Source: SCGC-AAA076-P13 sp964613455 (GTDB lineage: Bacteria; Pseudomonadota; Gammaproteobacteria; Magnimaribacterales; D2472). Taken from it: a stretch of 18,679 nucleotides of DNA. Positions 7,790 to 15,108 of the stretch are shown piece by piece; the stretch's first letter is position 1, and every line of letters starts with the position of its first letter. The notes below the pieces were generated by a model that was not told the origin of the DNA, did not search any database, and was given only the letters and a program-made list of their open reading frames with translations. A program made the translations under genes and the position numbers. The stretch lies in contig CAZTGS010000019.1 of assembly GCA_964613455.1 (NCBI GenBank), positions 1 to 18,679 on the forward strand. Reading direction: 5' to 3'.

Positions 7790-8010
7790 ACCAACTTGAT
7801 TCCGACTAAAGATCAACTGCAGACGGGAAGTAGGGAGAATCAAAGAGGAAGAGCCCATAGGGTGAAAGCGTTTATAAGAGTCGGCGATAAAAAAGAGCTT
7901 ATAGACCCACCAAGAATTCTAGAGAAAGAATTCAAGGAGCTAAAGAAAATCTCACTTTAGACCCCTAAGGAACTCGAACTAAAAGAACAGAGCTAGCCTC
8001 TGTTTTTTTT
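7790..8010 (+). ncRNA. Candidate structured noncoding RNA upstream of pyruvate kinase, family not recognised
   Basis: The stretch lies between a good promoter and an intrinsic terminator. It is purine-rich and visibly richer in G than the AT-rich spacers beside it. Helices that can be drawn by eye are TTGAT/ATCAA (7796-7800 with 7812-7816), GTTTATAAG/CTTATAGAC (7870-7878 with 7898-7906, one G-U), GAATTCT/AGAATTC (7914-7920 with 7927-7933) and CTAAAG/CTTTAG (7940-7945 with 7955-7960). The first two hairpin loops hold perfectly complementary hexamers, CCGACT (7802-7807) and AGTCGG (7879-7884), so a kissing-loop contact is possible. TAGGG (7831-7835) can also pair with CCCTA (7963-7967). Five GGA trinucleotides occur (7826, 7834, 7847, 7936, 7969). 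It could be a leader/attenuator of pyk or a free-standing small RNA. I could not match it to tmRNA, 6S, SRP or RNase P RNA. A weak resemblance to the glutamine-riboswitch core and an open frame within it are described in the findings. Confidence 0.65.
7986..8010 (+). terminator. Rho-independent terminator of the unknown RNA
   Basis: ACAGAG (7987-7992) pairs with CTCTGT (7998-8003) around a CTAGC loop, extended by A7986-T8004, and is followed by eight consecutive T (8003-8010). It separates the RNA from pyk, 63 bp upstream of the pyk ATG, so read-through or attenuation would decide whether both share a transcript. Confidence 0.88.
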
Positions 8011-8029
8011 CGTCTAAAATAAATGCTGT

Positions 8030-8044
8030 CTATTAGTTTAATAG
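8030..8044 (+). repeat. Short perfect palindrome in the pyk upstream region
   Basis: CTATTA-GTT-TAATAG is a perfect 6-bp inverted repeat with a 3-base centre, 29 bp before the pyk ATG and close to where a -35 element would lie (a TAATAT -10-like box is at 8060-8065). It could be an operator, but short AT-rich palindromes arise easily by chance here. Confidence 0.3.
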
Positions 8045-8072
8045 TCTTAAATAATGTTTTAATATCAACACC

Positions 8073-9485
8073 ATGCAACAAACCAGAACAAAAATTATTT
8101 GTACTATAGGTCCAGCGACAAAAAATCTCAGTACCTTAAGAAGTCTTTATAACAATGGAATGAATGTTGTTAGGATTAATATGTCTCATGCAGATCATAA
8201 GTCTGCAAGCTCGGTTATTAAAAATATAAATAAAATAAATCAAGATCCTAAATCTAAATATGGCCCTATAGGAATTCTTCTTGATACCCAGGGACCCGAA
8301 ATAAGAACTGGAGACACTGAACACACCTTGGATCTAAAAGAAGGTGATGAAGTGACTTTAACTGTTAGAGATCAAATAGATGTAGAAACTTCATCTATAA
8401 AAATTAATTATAAGGATTTAATAAAGAGTGTTAGTCCAGGATCAAGAATAACTGTTGATAATGGCTTAATAAATTTTAAAGTCTTATCAAAACAGGAAGA
8501 GACTCTTCTATGCAGAGTTCTTGATGGTGGGAAGTTAGGATCAAAGCGACATGTAAATCTTCCAGGTGTTCGAGTGAATATGCCCTCTATTACGTCAAAG
8601 GATTTAAAAGATATAGCATTTGGTATTAAGAATAAGGTTGATTTCATTGCATTATCTTTTGTAAGAGATGCTGATGATTTGGATAAATTACAAGTAATTT
8701 TAGATAAATCAAGATCAGCTGCAAAAATAATAGCAAAAATTGAAAATCAAGAAGGTTTAGACAACATAGATACAATTTGTAAATCATCATGGGGTGTTAT
8801 GGTTGCTAGGGGTGATTTAGGAATTGAAACAAGTCTCACCGATTTACCGAATATTCAAAGAAGAATAATGCATGCATGCGGGAAGTGGGGCAAAAGATCT
8901 ATCGTTGCAACTCACTTACTTGAGTCTATGATTAACAATCCAACTCCTACAAGAGCGGAGGCTAGTGATGTTGCTAATGCTATCTATGAGGGTGCTGATG
9001 CGGTAATGCTATCAGGTGAAACAAGTGTTGGTAAGTATCCAGTTGATTGCGTTAAGTTTTTAAAATCAATCTCATACAAAACTGAAAAATTTACAACCTT
9101 GGGTTATGAAAAAAATTTAGTTCCTACTTCAGACTGGCAACATATTGGCATAACTGCCAAGCACCTAGCTGAATCTACCAACGCAGATGGAATTATTGCA
9201 ATAACCAGAACGGGCGAAACCGCCAACCTTGTCTCCAATGCTAAACCAAATGGAATACCTATTTATACTTTCACTAACAATAAAAGCACCTATTCAAAAC
9301 TTTCATTAGTAGGCTCATCACATGCTTTTTTAATTGGAAGTATTCGCGATCATGACAAGGCTTTATCAAAAGTTATCTCTATTCTTAAAAAAGATATTTC
9401 TTTAAGTTCTGGCTCTAAGTTTATTCTAGTTTCAGGCATATTCTCTGAAAATCACTCCGAAGCTATTCAAATAATAAAAATCTAA
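8073..9485 (+). CDS. pyk: Pyruvate kinase
   Basis: Transfers phosphate from phosphoenolpyruvate to ADP, giving pyruvate and ATP, the last step of glycolysis or of the Entner-Doudoroff route. The 470-residue length equals that of E. coli PykF. The start TRTKIICTIGPAT, then RINMSHA (34-40), LLDTQGPEIRTG (69-80), IIAKIENQEGL (219-229, with Lys222 the expected catalytic lysine and Glu224 a metal ligand), VMVARGDLGIE (242-252, Asp248 second metal ligand) and the signature TRAEASDVANAIYEGADAVM are all present. The B domain spans about 75-170 and the C-terminal domain about 340-470. The ATG has no Shine-Dalgarno. A TAATAT box ends 7 bases before it, suggesting a leaderless or very short leader mRNA. 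The pyruvate produced is the substrate of the aceE/aceF products encoded next. Confidence 0.96.
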   Translation: MQQTRTKIICTIGPATKNLSTLRSLYNNGMNVVRINMSHADHKSASSVIKNINKINQDPKSKYGPIGILLDTQGPEIRTGDTEHTLDLKEGDEVTLTVRDQIDVETSSIKINYKDLIKSVSPGSRITVDNGLINFKVLSKQEETLLCRVLDGGKLGSKRHVNLPGVRVNMPSITSKDLKDIAFGIKNKVDFIALSFVRDADDLDKLQVILDKSRSAAKIIAKIENQEGLDNIDTICKSSWGVMVARGDLGIETSLTDLPNIQRRIMHACGKWGKRSIVATHLLESMINNPTPTRAEASDVANAIYEGADAVMLSGETSVGKYPVDCVKFLKSISYKTEKFTTLGYEKNLVPTSDWQHIGITAKHLAESTNADGIIAITRTGETANLVSNAKPNGIPIYTFTNNKSTYSKLSLVGSSHAFLIGSIRDHDKALSKVISILKKDISLSSGSKFILVSGIFSENHSEAIQIIKI

Positions 9486-9524
9486 TAAAAAGTATTTTTT
9501 ATATTTCGAGCATTATTTTATTAG
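9482..9524 (+). repeat. AT-rich inverted repeat over the pyk stop codon
   Basis: CTAATAAAA (9482-9490, containing the TAA stop) is perfectly complementary to TTTTATTAG (9516-9524), separated by 25 bases. It could fold at the 3' end of the pyk mRNA as a weak terminator or stabilising hairpin. There is no GC-rich stem, so this is not a typical terminator. Confidence 0.35.
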
Positions 9525-9525
9525 C

Positions 9526-9553
9526 TTGAAGTAAAAGCCTATACCTATAAAAT
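9526..9553 (+). promoter_or_regulatory. Putative promoter of aceE-aceF
   Basis: TTGAAG (9526-9531), a 16-bp spacer and TAAAAT (9548-9553). Initiation near 9560 would leave a leader of about 13 nt carrying the AGGAG (9563-9567) before the TTG start at 9573. The alternative -10 TATAAA (9546-9551) gives a 14-bp spacer. Confidence 0.45.
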
Positions 9554-9572
9554 AGAATATCTAGGAGTTAAT

Positions 9573-12206
9573 TTGAAAAATCAAGACATAGATCCAATAG
9601 AAACTAACGAGTGGCTCGAGGCCATCAATAGTGTTCTCGATGAAGAGGGTATAGAAAGAGCATCTTTTCTTCTTACAGCTCTAGCTAAAAGATTAAATCA
9701 AGAAGGAGCAATACCTTCATACAATTTAACGACTCCGTTCCAAAATTCAATTCATGCAAAAGATGAGGCTCACATGCCGGGTGATCTTTTCATGGAAAGA
9801 AGGATTAGATCTTTAATTAGATGGAATGCATTGGTCATGGTATTAAGAGCCAATAAAAGTGACGATGATTTGGGTGGTCATGTTGCAACTTTTTCATCCG
9901 CCGCTACTTTGTATGATGTGGGATTTAATTATTTTTTTAAGGGTTCTAATAATGAGCTTGAGGATTTAATATACTTTCAAGGCCACTGTTCTCCAGGAAT
10001 TTATGCCAGGAGTTATTTAGAGGGCTCTCTCCAGGAAGAAGATTTAGATAACTTTAGAAGAGAGGTTGAGAAGCCAGGTCTTTCCTCATATCCTCACCCT
10101 TGGTTAATGCCGGATTACTGGCAATTTCCAACAGTCTCTATGGGTTTAGGACCAATAATGGGCATCTATCAAGCTCATATAATGCGATACATGTCAGCTA
10201 GAAATTTAGTTCCGAGAAATAACAGGAAGGTCTGGGTTTTTTGTGGTGATGGTGAAATGGATGAACCAGAGTCAAAAGGAGCAATTGGATTAGCAGGAAG
10301 GGAGAAATTAGAAAATCTTATTTTTGTAGTCAATTGCAATCTTCAAAGACTAGATGGTCCTGTTAGAGGAAATGGAAAAATTATTCAAGAACTTGAAGGA
10401 GAGTTTAGAGGTTCTGGATGGAATGTGATCAAAGTTGTTTGGGGAAGAAAATGGGACCCTATAATTGCAAAGGATAAGGAAGGCAAACTTCAAGAAATAA
10501 TGGATGCTGTGGTAGATGGAGAATTGCAAAATTTCAAAGCAAAAGGAGGGGCTTATACAAGAGAAAAATTCTTTGCTAAGGATCCTGATGTTTTAGAAAT
10601 GGTTGAAGATCTCACAGATGAGGATATTTATAAATTAAACAGAGGCGGTCATGATCCTTATAAAGTCTATGCTGCTTATCATAAAGCAGTAAATTCTAAA
10701 GGAGCGCCAACAGTTATATTAGCCTTAACTACAAAAGGTTATGGAACTGGATCACGAGAGGCGGACAATACAACTCATCAGGTTAAAAAATTATCTCTAG
10801 AAAACATTAAATCATTTAGAGATACCTTTAATATTCCTGTAAATGACTCAGAGATAGAAGATTTACCTTATGTAAGGCCCCGAGCGGATTCCCCTGAGAT
10901 TCAGTATCTAAAAAAGGCAAGAGATGAACTAGGAGGACCTATACCAAGAAGAAGAAATAAGTCTAAAGTACTAAACAATCCAGATGAAAAAGCATTCTCT
11001 AAGCTCTATGAGAGCTCTAACGATAGAAAAATTTCTACAACCATGGCTGCTGTAAGGATAATCACTGAACTTCTAAAAGATAAAAAAATAGGTGAAAGAA
11101 TTGTGCCCATTGTTCCCGACGAAGCAAGAACATTTGGAATGGAATCGTTGTTTAGACAGGTTGGAATCTATTCGTCTGCTGGACAAAACTACGAGCCTGA
11201 AGATGCAGATAAAGTAATGTGGTATAAAGAATCAAAAGATGGGGTAATGCTTGAAGAGGGAATTACTGAGGCTGGCGCTTTTTCAGCTTGGTCCGCACTT
11301 GCAACTACTTACTCTAGTTATGATTTCCCAATGATTCCATTTTATTTATTTTATTCTATGTTTGGCTTTCAAAGAATACATGATTTAGCATGGGCTGCAG
11401 GAGACGCTCAGGCTAAAGGTTTCTTAATAGGCGCTACATCTGGAAGAACTACTTTAAATGGAGAAGGATTACAGCATCAAGATGGCCATAGTCATATTCT
11501 TTCATCCACCATTCCCAATTGTCTTTCGTACGATCCTGCATATGCCTATGAGGTTGCAGTAATAATAAAAGATGGCATAAAAAAAATGTATGTTGATCAA
11601 GAAAACTATTTTTATTACATAACAACTACCAATGAAAATTATGAGCATCCGAGGATGCCTAAGGGCTCTGAAGAAGGCATTATCAAGGGCATGTATAAGA
11701 TACTCGATGTAAAAAAACCTTTATTACGATTAATTGGCTCTGGATCAATCTTAAGAGAATCAATTAAGGCTCAAGAAGTTCTTAAGAAATATAAAATAGA
11801 TTCTGAAGTTTGGAGTGTTACGAGTTTTAATCTTCTTAGAAAAGATGGAATGGAAATAGAGAGATTTAATCAACTGAATCCAGATAACGAAAAGAAATCA
11901 TATGTTGAAGAATGTTTTGATAATGATTCAGTCCCTGTAATCGCATCAACAGATTACATGAGAGCTTATGCCGAACAAATAAGGCCTTATATCAAAGCTG
12001 AATATTCTGTTCTTGGAACAGATGGTTATGGCAGAAGTGACTCTCGAGAGATGTTAAGAGATTTCTTTGAAATAAGTACAAATAGTATTGTAAGAGTGGC
12101 AGCTTATTCTCTTTATAAACAAAATGTGATTGATAAAAAACTTCTAGATAAGATTTATTCTGATATGGGTGTAGATTCATCTAAACCCAATCCTTGGGAG
12201 GTCTAG
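9573..12206 (+). CDS. aceE: Pyruvate dehydrogenase E1 component, homodimeric type
   Basis: ThDP-dependent decarboxylation of pyruvate with reductive acetylation of the E2 lipoyl group, committing pyruvate to acetyl-CoA. The 877 residues match E. coli AceE (887) along the whole length. Landmarks are DPIETNEWLEAI at the N-terminus, YFQGHCSPG (134-142), the ThDP/Mg motif from GDGEMDEPES (225-234) to NCNLQRLDGP (254-263), GGHDPYKVYAAYHKA, VPDEARTFGMESLFRQVGIY, SMFGFQRIHDLAWAAGD, the GRTTLNGEGLQHQDGHSH stretch, and VLGTDGYGRSDSRE near the C-terminus. The single-chain E1 is the form typical of gamma- and betaproteobacteria. A good AGGAG (9563-9567) with 5-base spacing supports the TTG start, and there is no nearer ATG alternative. 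It overlaps aceF by one base. No PdhR-type regulator gene is visible beside it. Confidence 0.98.
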   Translation: MKNQDIDPIETNEWLEAINSVLDEEGIERASFLLTALAKRLNQEGAIPSYNLTTPFQNSIHAKDEAHMPGDLFMERRIRSLIRWNALVMVLRANKSDDDLGGHVATFSSAATLYDVGFNYFFKGSNNELEDLIYFQGHCSPGIYARSYLEGSLQEEDLDNFRREVEKPGLSSYPHPWLMPDYWQFPTVSMGLGPIMGIYQAHIMRYMSARNLVPRNNRKVWVFCGDGEMDEPESKGAIGLAGREKLENLIFVVNCNLQRLDGPVRGNGKIIQELEGEFRGSGWNVIKVVWGRKWDPIIAKDKEGKLQEIMDAVVDGELQNFKAKGGAYTREKFFAKDPDVLEMVEDLTDEDIYKLNRGGHDPYKVYAAYHKAVNSKGAPTVILALTTKGYGTGSREADNTTHQVKKLSLENIKSFRDTFNIPVNDSEIEDLPYVRPRADSPEIQYLKKARDELGGPIPRRRNKSKVLNNPDEKAFSKLYESSNDRKISTTMAAVRIITELLKDKKIGERIVPIVPDEARTFGMESLFRQVGIYSSAGQNYEPEDADKVMWYKESKDGVMLEEGITEAGAFSAWSALATTYSSYDFPMIPFYLFYSMFGFQRIHDLAWAAGDAQAKGFLIGATSGRTTLNGEGLQHQDGHSHILSSTIPNCLSYDPAYAYEVAVIIKDGIKKMYVDQENYFYYITTTNENYEHPRMPKGSEEGIIKGMYKILDVKKPLLRLIGSGSILRESIKAQEVLKKYKIDSEVWSVTSFNLLRKDGMEIERFNQLNPDNEKKSYVEECFDNDSVPVIASTDYMRAYAEQIRPYIKAEYSVLGTDGYGRSDSREMLRDFFEISTNSIVRVAAYSLYKQNVIDKKLLDKIYSDMGVDSSKPNPWEV

Positions 12207-13474
12207 TGTCAGAATTAAGAACTATCAATATTCCTGACCTTGGAGAGGTCGAAGAGGTGGAGGTTATTGAAGTATGTGTTAAATCAGGTCAAGAGGTTGG
12301 AACAGAAGACTCTATAATTATCCTTGAAACTGACAAGGCTGCAATGGAAATTCCAGCTTCTGTGAACGGTACTGTTAAATCTATCTTGGTAAAAGAAGGT
12401 GATATAGTAAAAGAAGGCATGCCATTTTTAGAAATAGATGCTGAGATAGTCAAATCAAAATCAGAAAAGATTATAGAATCTGAATCTTTAGAGCAAGAGG
12501 TGGAAGATAGGCCTAAAAAGGCTGAGGTAGAAGTACCTATAAAAAAAGCTCAGATTCAACAAGTTAAAAATAATAATTCTTCAATTCATTCAGGGCCAGC
12601 AACGCGTAAACTGGCTAGAGAGTTTGGAATAAACTTATCAGATGTTACTGGATCTGGTCCTAAAGGAAGAATTTTAAAAGAAGATTTACATATATATGTC
12701 TCAAATAAACTAAACAACAACACTAATTACGAATTTCAATTCACTCAACCTGATATTGATTACTCAAAATGGGGTGAAATAAGTACAGAGAAATTATCTA
12801 AGTTTCAAAAAACTGCGCTAAAAAATCTTCATACATCTTGGATAAATATTCCTCATGTAACCCAACATGATGATTCTGATATAACTGATTTACTGCTTCT
12901 AAGAAATGAACTAAATGAGTCTCATAAAGTTAAAGTTTCCCCTCTTGCATACATCATTAAAGCAACAGTAGAAACTTTAAAGTTATTCCCTATTATGAAT
13001 ACCTCTTTATCAGATAATTTAGATAATTTAATTCAAAAGAAGTATTACAATATTGGTATTGCTGTAGACACACCCGATGGTCTAATCGTTCCAAATATTA
13101 AAAATGTTGATACTAAGTCAATCTCGCAAATTTCAGATGAAATTGGAGAGTTGGCATCTTTAGCAAAAGACAGAAAGCTTAAAGTTGATCAATTAAAAGG
13201 AGCTAGCTTTACGATATCTTCTCTAAGTGGAATAGGGGGTAAATACTTTACTCCAATTATTAATCCTCCTGAAGTTGCAATTCTTGGTTTGTCTAAAACT
13301 TATGATAATTTATCAATGGTGAATAACAAAATTACCACCTTAAAACAGTTACCTATATCATTATCTTATGATCATAGAGTTATCAATGGAGCTTATGCTG
13401 CAAAGTTTATAACAGAGCTTAGTAATCAGCTTAAACAGATAAAATTATTTAAGAAAACCTTTAAAGATTCTTAA
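12206..13474 (+). CDS. aceF: Pyruvate dehydrogenase E2 (dihydrolipoamide acetyltransferase), single lipoyl domain
   Basis: Accepts acetyl groups from E1 on its lipoyl arm and passes them to CoA; forms the core of the pyruvate dehydrogenase complex. The most likely start is GTG 12206, which overlaps the aceE TAG by one base and sits 4 bases after GGGAGG (12196-12201). The in-frame TTG at 12194 would place the start inside that site. From the GTG there are 422 residues: one lipoyl domain (about 4-78) with Lys44 in ETDKAAME, a charged linker (79-127), a peripheral-subunit-binding domain (about 128-166, PATRKLAREFGINLSDVTGSGPKGRI) and the acetyltransferase domain (about 185-418). E. coli AceF has three lipoyl domains, so this is a reduced form. 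The active-site motif is DHRVINGA, with His390 and Asn394 where many E2s have Asp; I recall Asn here also in Azotobacter E2p. No E3 gene follows. Confidence 0.95.
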   Translation: MSELRTINIPDLGEVEEVEVIEVCVKSGQEVGTEDSIIILETDKAAMEIPASVNGTVKSILVKEGDIVKEGMPFLEIDAEIVKSKSEKIIESESLEQEVEDRPKKAEVEVPIKKAQIQQVKNNNSSIHSGPATRKLAREFGINLSDVTGSGPKGRILKEDLHIYVSNKLNNNTNYEFQFTQPDIDYSKWGEISTEKLSKFQKTALKNLHTSWINIPHVTQHDDSDITDLLLLRNELNESHKVKVSPLAYIIKATVETLKLFPIMNTSLSDNLDNLIQKKYYNIGIAVDTPDGLIVPNIKNVDTKSISQISDEIGELASLAKDRKLKVDQLKGASFTISSLSGIGGKYFTPIINPPEVAILGLSKTYDNLSMVNNKITTLKQLPISLSYDHRVINGAYAAKFITELSNQLKQIKLFKKTFKDS

Positions 13475-13519
13475 TATTAAAATTGTTACAATAGATGAAT
13501 TTCAAAATGGGGATAAGAA

Positions 13520-15085
13520 ATGTTTAACACTTTAGATTGGGTAATTGTTGCACTTTATTGTATAGGTATTATCGGATTGGCTACTTATGTTTCTAGAACA
13601 AAAGCTGGCACTGAAAGAAGTGCTGAGGATTATTTTTTAGCTGGTAGATCTTTGCCTTGGTGGGCTATAGGAGCATCTTTGATAGCTGCAAATATATCTG
13701 CAGAACAAATTATTGGAATGTCAGGTCAAGGTTTTGTTGTGGGGATGGCTATAGCAGTTTGGGAATTAACTGCAGCAATAGCTTTAATCGTTATGGCTAA
13801 ATTCTTCCTACCCTTATTCCTAGAAAAAAGAATCTATACTATGCCGCAATTCTTAGAGCAAAGATTTGATAAAAGGGTCAGTCTAGTTCTCTCTTTCTTT
13901 TGGCTCACTGTCTATATTTTTGTTAATTTAACAGCTGTTTTATGGCTGGGCTCATTGGCTATAAACACACTTACAGGATTATCATTAGAAGCAGGGTTGG
14001 TACTTTTAGCTCTTTTATCTCTAGCATATTCATTATCAGGAGGACTTAAAGCTGTTGCTATGACAGACATAGTTCAAGTGGTTCTTCTCATATTTGGTGG
14101 ATTGGCTGTATCTTACATAGCACTGAACAAAATTTCTGAAGATCAAGGTATTTTGGAAGGCTTAAGTATTGTTTATACAGCTATGCCAGAAAAGTTTGAT
14201 ATGATCCTTTCTCCAGATAACCCTTCTTATAATAATCTACCAGGATGGTGGATTCTAATCGGAGCAGGTGTTTGGATTGGTCATTTTGCATACTGGGGTT
14301 TTAATCAATATATTACTCAGAGAGCCTTGGGTGCTAAATCTATAAGAGAAGCTCAGAAAGGGGTTATGTTTGCAGCCTATCTTAAGTTGTTGATGCCATT
14401 GGTAATAGTTCTTCCAGGTATATGTGCGGCAATGCTTTTTCCAGTTCTAGAAAAATCTGATCAAGCATACCCAACTATGATGTCTTTATTGCCTAATGGC
14501 TTACTAGGATTGACTTTTGCAGCTTTAATTGCAGCAATTGTTTCATCTTTAGCCTCTATGACAAATAGTATTAGTACTATTTTTACAATGGATGTTTATA
14601 GAACGTTTGCAAGCAGCGATACTTCACAATCAAAACTAATTACTGTAGGAAGAACCGCAGTAGTCGCGTCATTACTGATTGCAGTTCTGATCGCTAAACC
14701 TCTTCTTGGAAATTCTGACGAAATATTTCAATATATTCAAAATTTTACTGGTTTATTTACTCCAGGAATTTTAGTTATATTTCTTGTTGCTCTTTTTTGG
14801 AAAAAGGCAACAACCATGTCTGTATTGATTGCCGCAATACTATCAGTAGTTATGTCTGCATATATAGGTTCCACCTATCCTGAATTTCCTTATATTCACA
14901 GAATGGGCATAGTATTTTTTGCTTCAGCCTTTGGTTGTGCTATTACTTCATATTTTCAAGGCTACTTAGATCAAGAGAAGGCAATTGATTTAAAAGGAAT
15001 AGATTTTTCTACATCTAGAGCCTTCAATATAAATACAATAGTTGTTGTATCTGTTTTGGCCATAATCTATGGATTTTATTGGTAA
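13520..15085 (+). CDS. Sodium/sugar symporter, SSS family (vSGLT-like)
   Basis: This 521-residue inner-membrane transporter of the solute:sodium symporter family should import a sugar with Na+. About 13-14 hydrophobic segments are visible. It closely resembles the Vibrio sodium/galactose transporter as I remember it: EDYFLAGRSLPWWAIGASLIAANISAEQIIGMSG (36-69), YFLP-type block FFLPLFLEKRIYTMPQFLEQRF, AYWGFNQYITQRALGAKS (257-274), AAIVSSLASMTNSISTIFTMD (338-358, carrying the Na2-site serines) and FQYIQNFTGLFTPG (403-416). Sugar-site equivalents Gln63, Glu82, Tyr258, Trp259 and Lys289 are kept, while His255 replaces vSGLT Asn260 and Ala85 replaces Ser91. GGGGAT (13509-13514) serves as ribosome-binding site before the ATG. 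A TACAAT box at 13487-13492 may be a -10 element. With a GH3 enzyme and glucokinase next, glucose or a glucoside is the likely cargo. Confidence 0.92.
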   Translation: MFNTLDWVIVALYCIGIIGLATYVSRTKAGTERSAEDYFLAGRSLPWWAIGASLIAANISAEQIIGMSGQGFVVGMAIAVWELTAAIALIVMAKFFLPLFLEKRIYTMPQFLEQRFDKRVSLVLSFFWLTVYIFVNLTAVLWLGSLAINTLTGLSLEAGLVLLALLSLAYSLSGGLKAVAMTDIVQVVLLIFGGLAVSYIALNKISEDQGILEGLSIVYTAMPEKFDMILSPDNPSYNNLPGWWILIGAGVWIGHFAYWGFNQYITQRALGAKSIREAQKGVMFAAYLKLLMPLVIVLPGICAAMLFPVLEKSDQAYPTMMSLLPNGLLGLTFAALIAAIVSSLASMTNSISTIFTMDVYRTFASSDTSQSKLITVGRTAVVASLLIAVLIAKPLLGNSDEIFQYIQNFTGLFTPGILVIFLVALFWKKATTMSVLIAAILSVVMSAYIGSTYPEFPYIHRMGIVFFASAFGCAITSYFQGYLDQEKAIDLKGIDFSTSRAFNINTIVVVSVLAIIYGFYW

Positions 15086-15108
15086 AACATTTTAGAAAGA
15101 TTTTAAAT

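Noticed and set aside
7845..7940. Ordered similarities to RNase P RNA (GAGGAA, CATAGGG, AGGGTGAAAG, TAAGAG, ACCCACC, GGAGC)
   Set aside because: The conserved 3' core (AGA-AUG and ACAGAACCCGG) and a partner strand for helix P4 are absent, and the RNA is far too short.
7790..8010. tmRNA, 6S RNA or SRP RNA
   Set aside because: No tRNA-like ends or alanine tag frame, no long closing rod with a central bubble, and no GGAAGCAGC-type apical motif.
12194..12205. aceF start at TTG 12194
   Set aside because: This codon overlaps the ribosome-binding site GGGAGG. GTG 12206 has the right spacing and matches the usual E2 N-terminus.
15079..15108. GH3 start at TTG 15079
   Set aside because: It adds ten charged residues in front of a clear lipoprotein signal peptide and overlaps the symporter stop. 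ATG 15109 is better.
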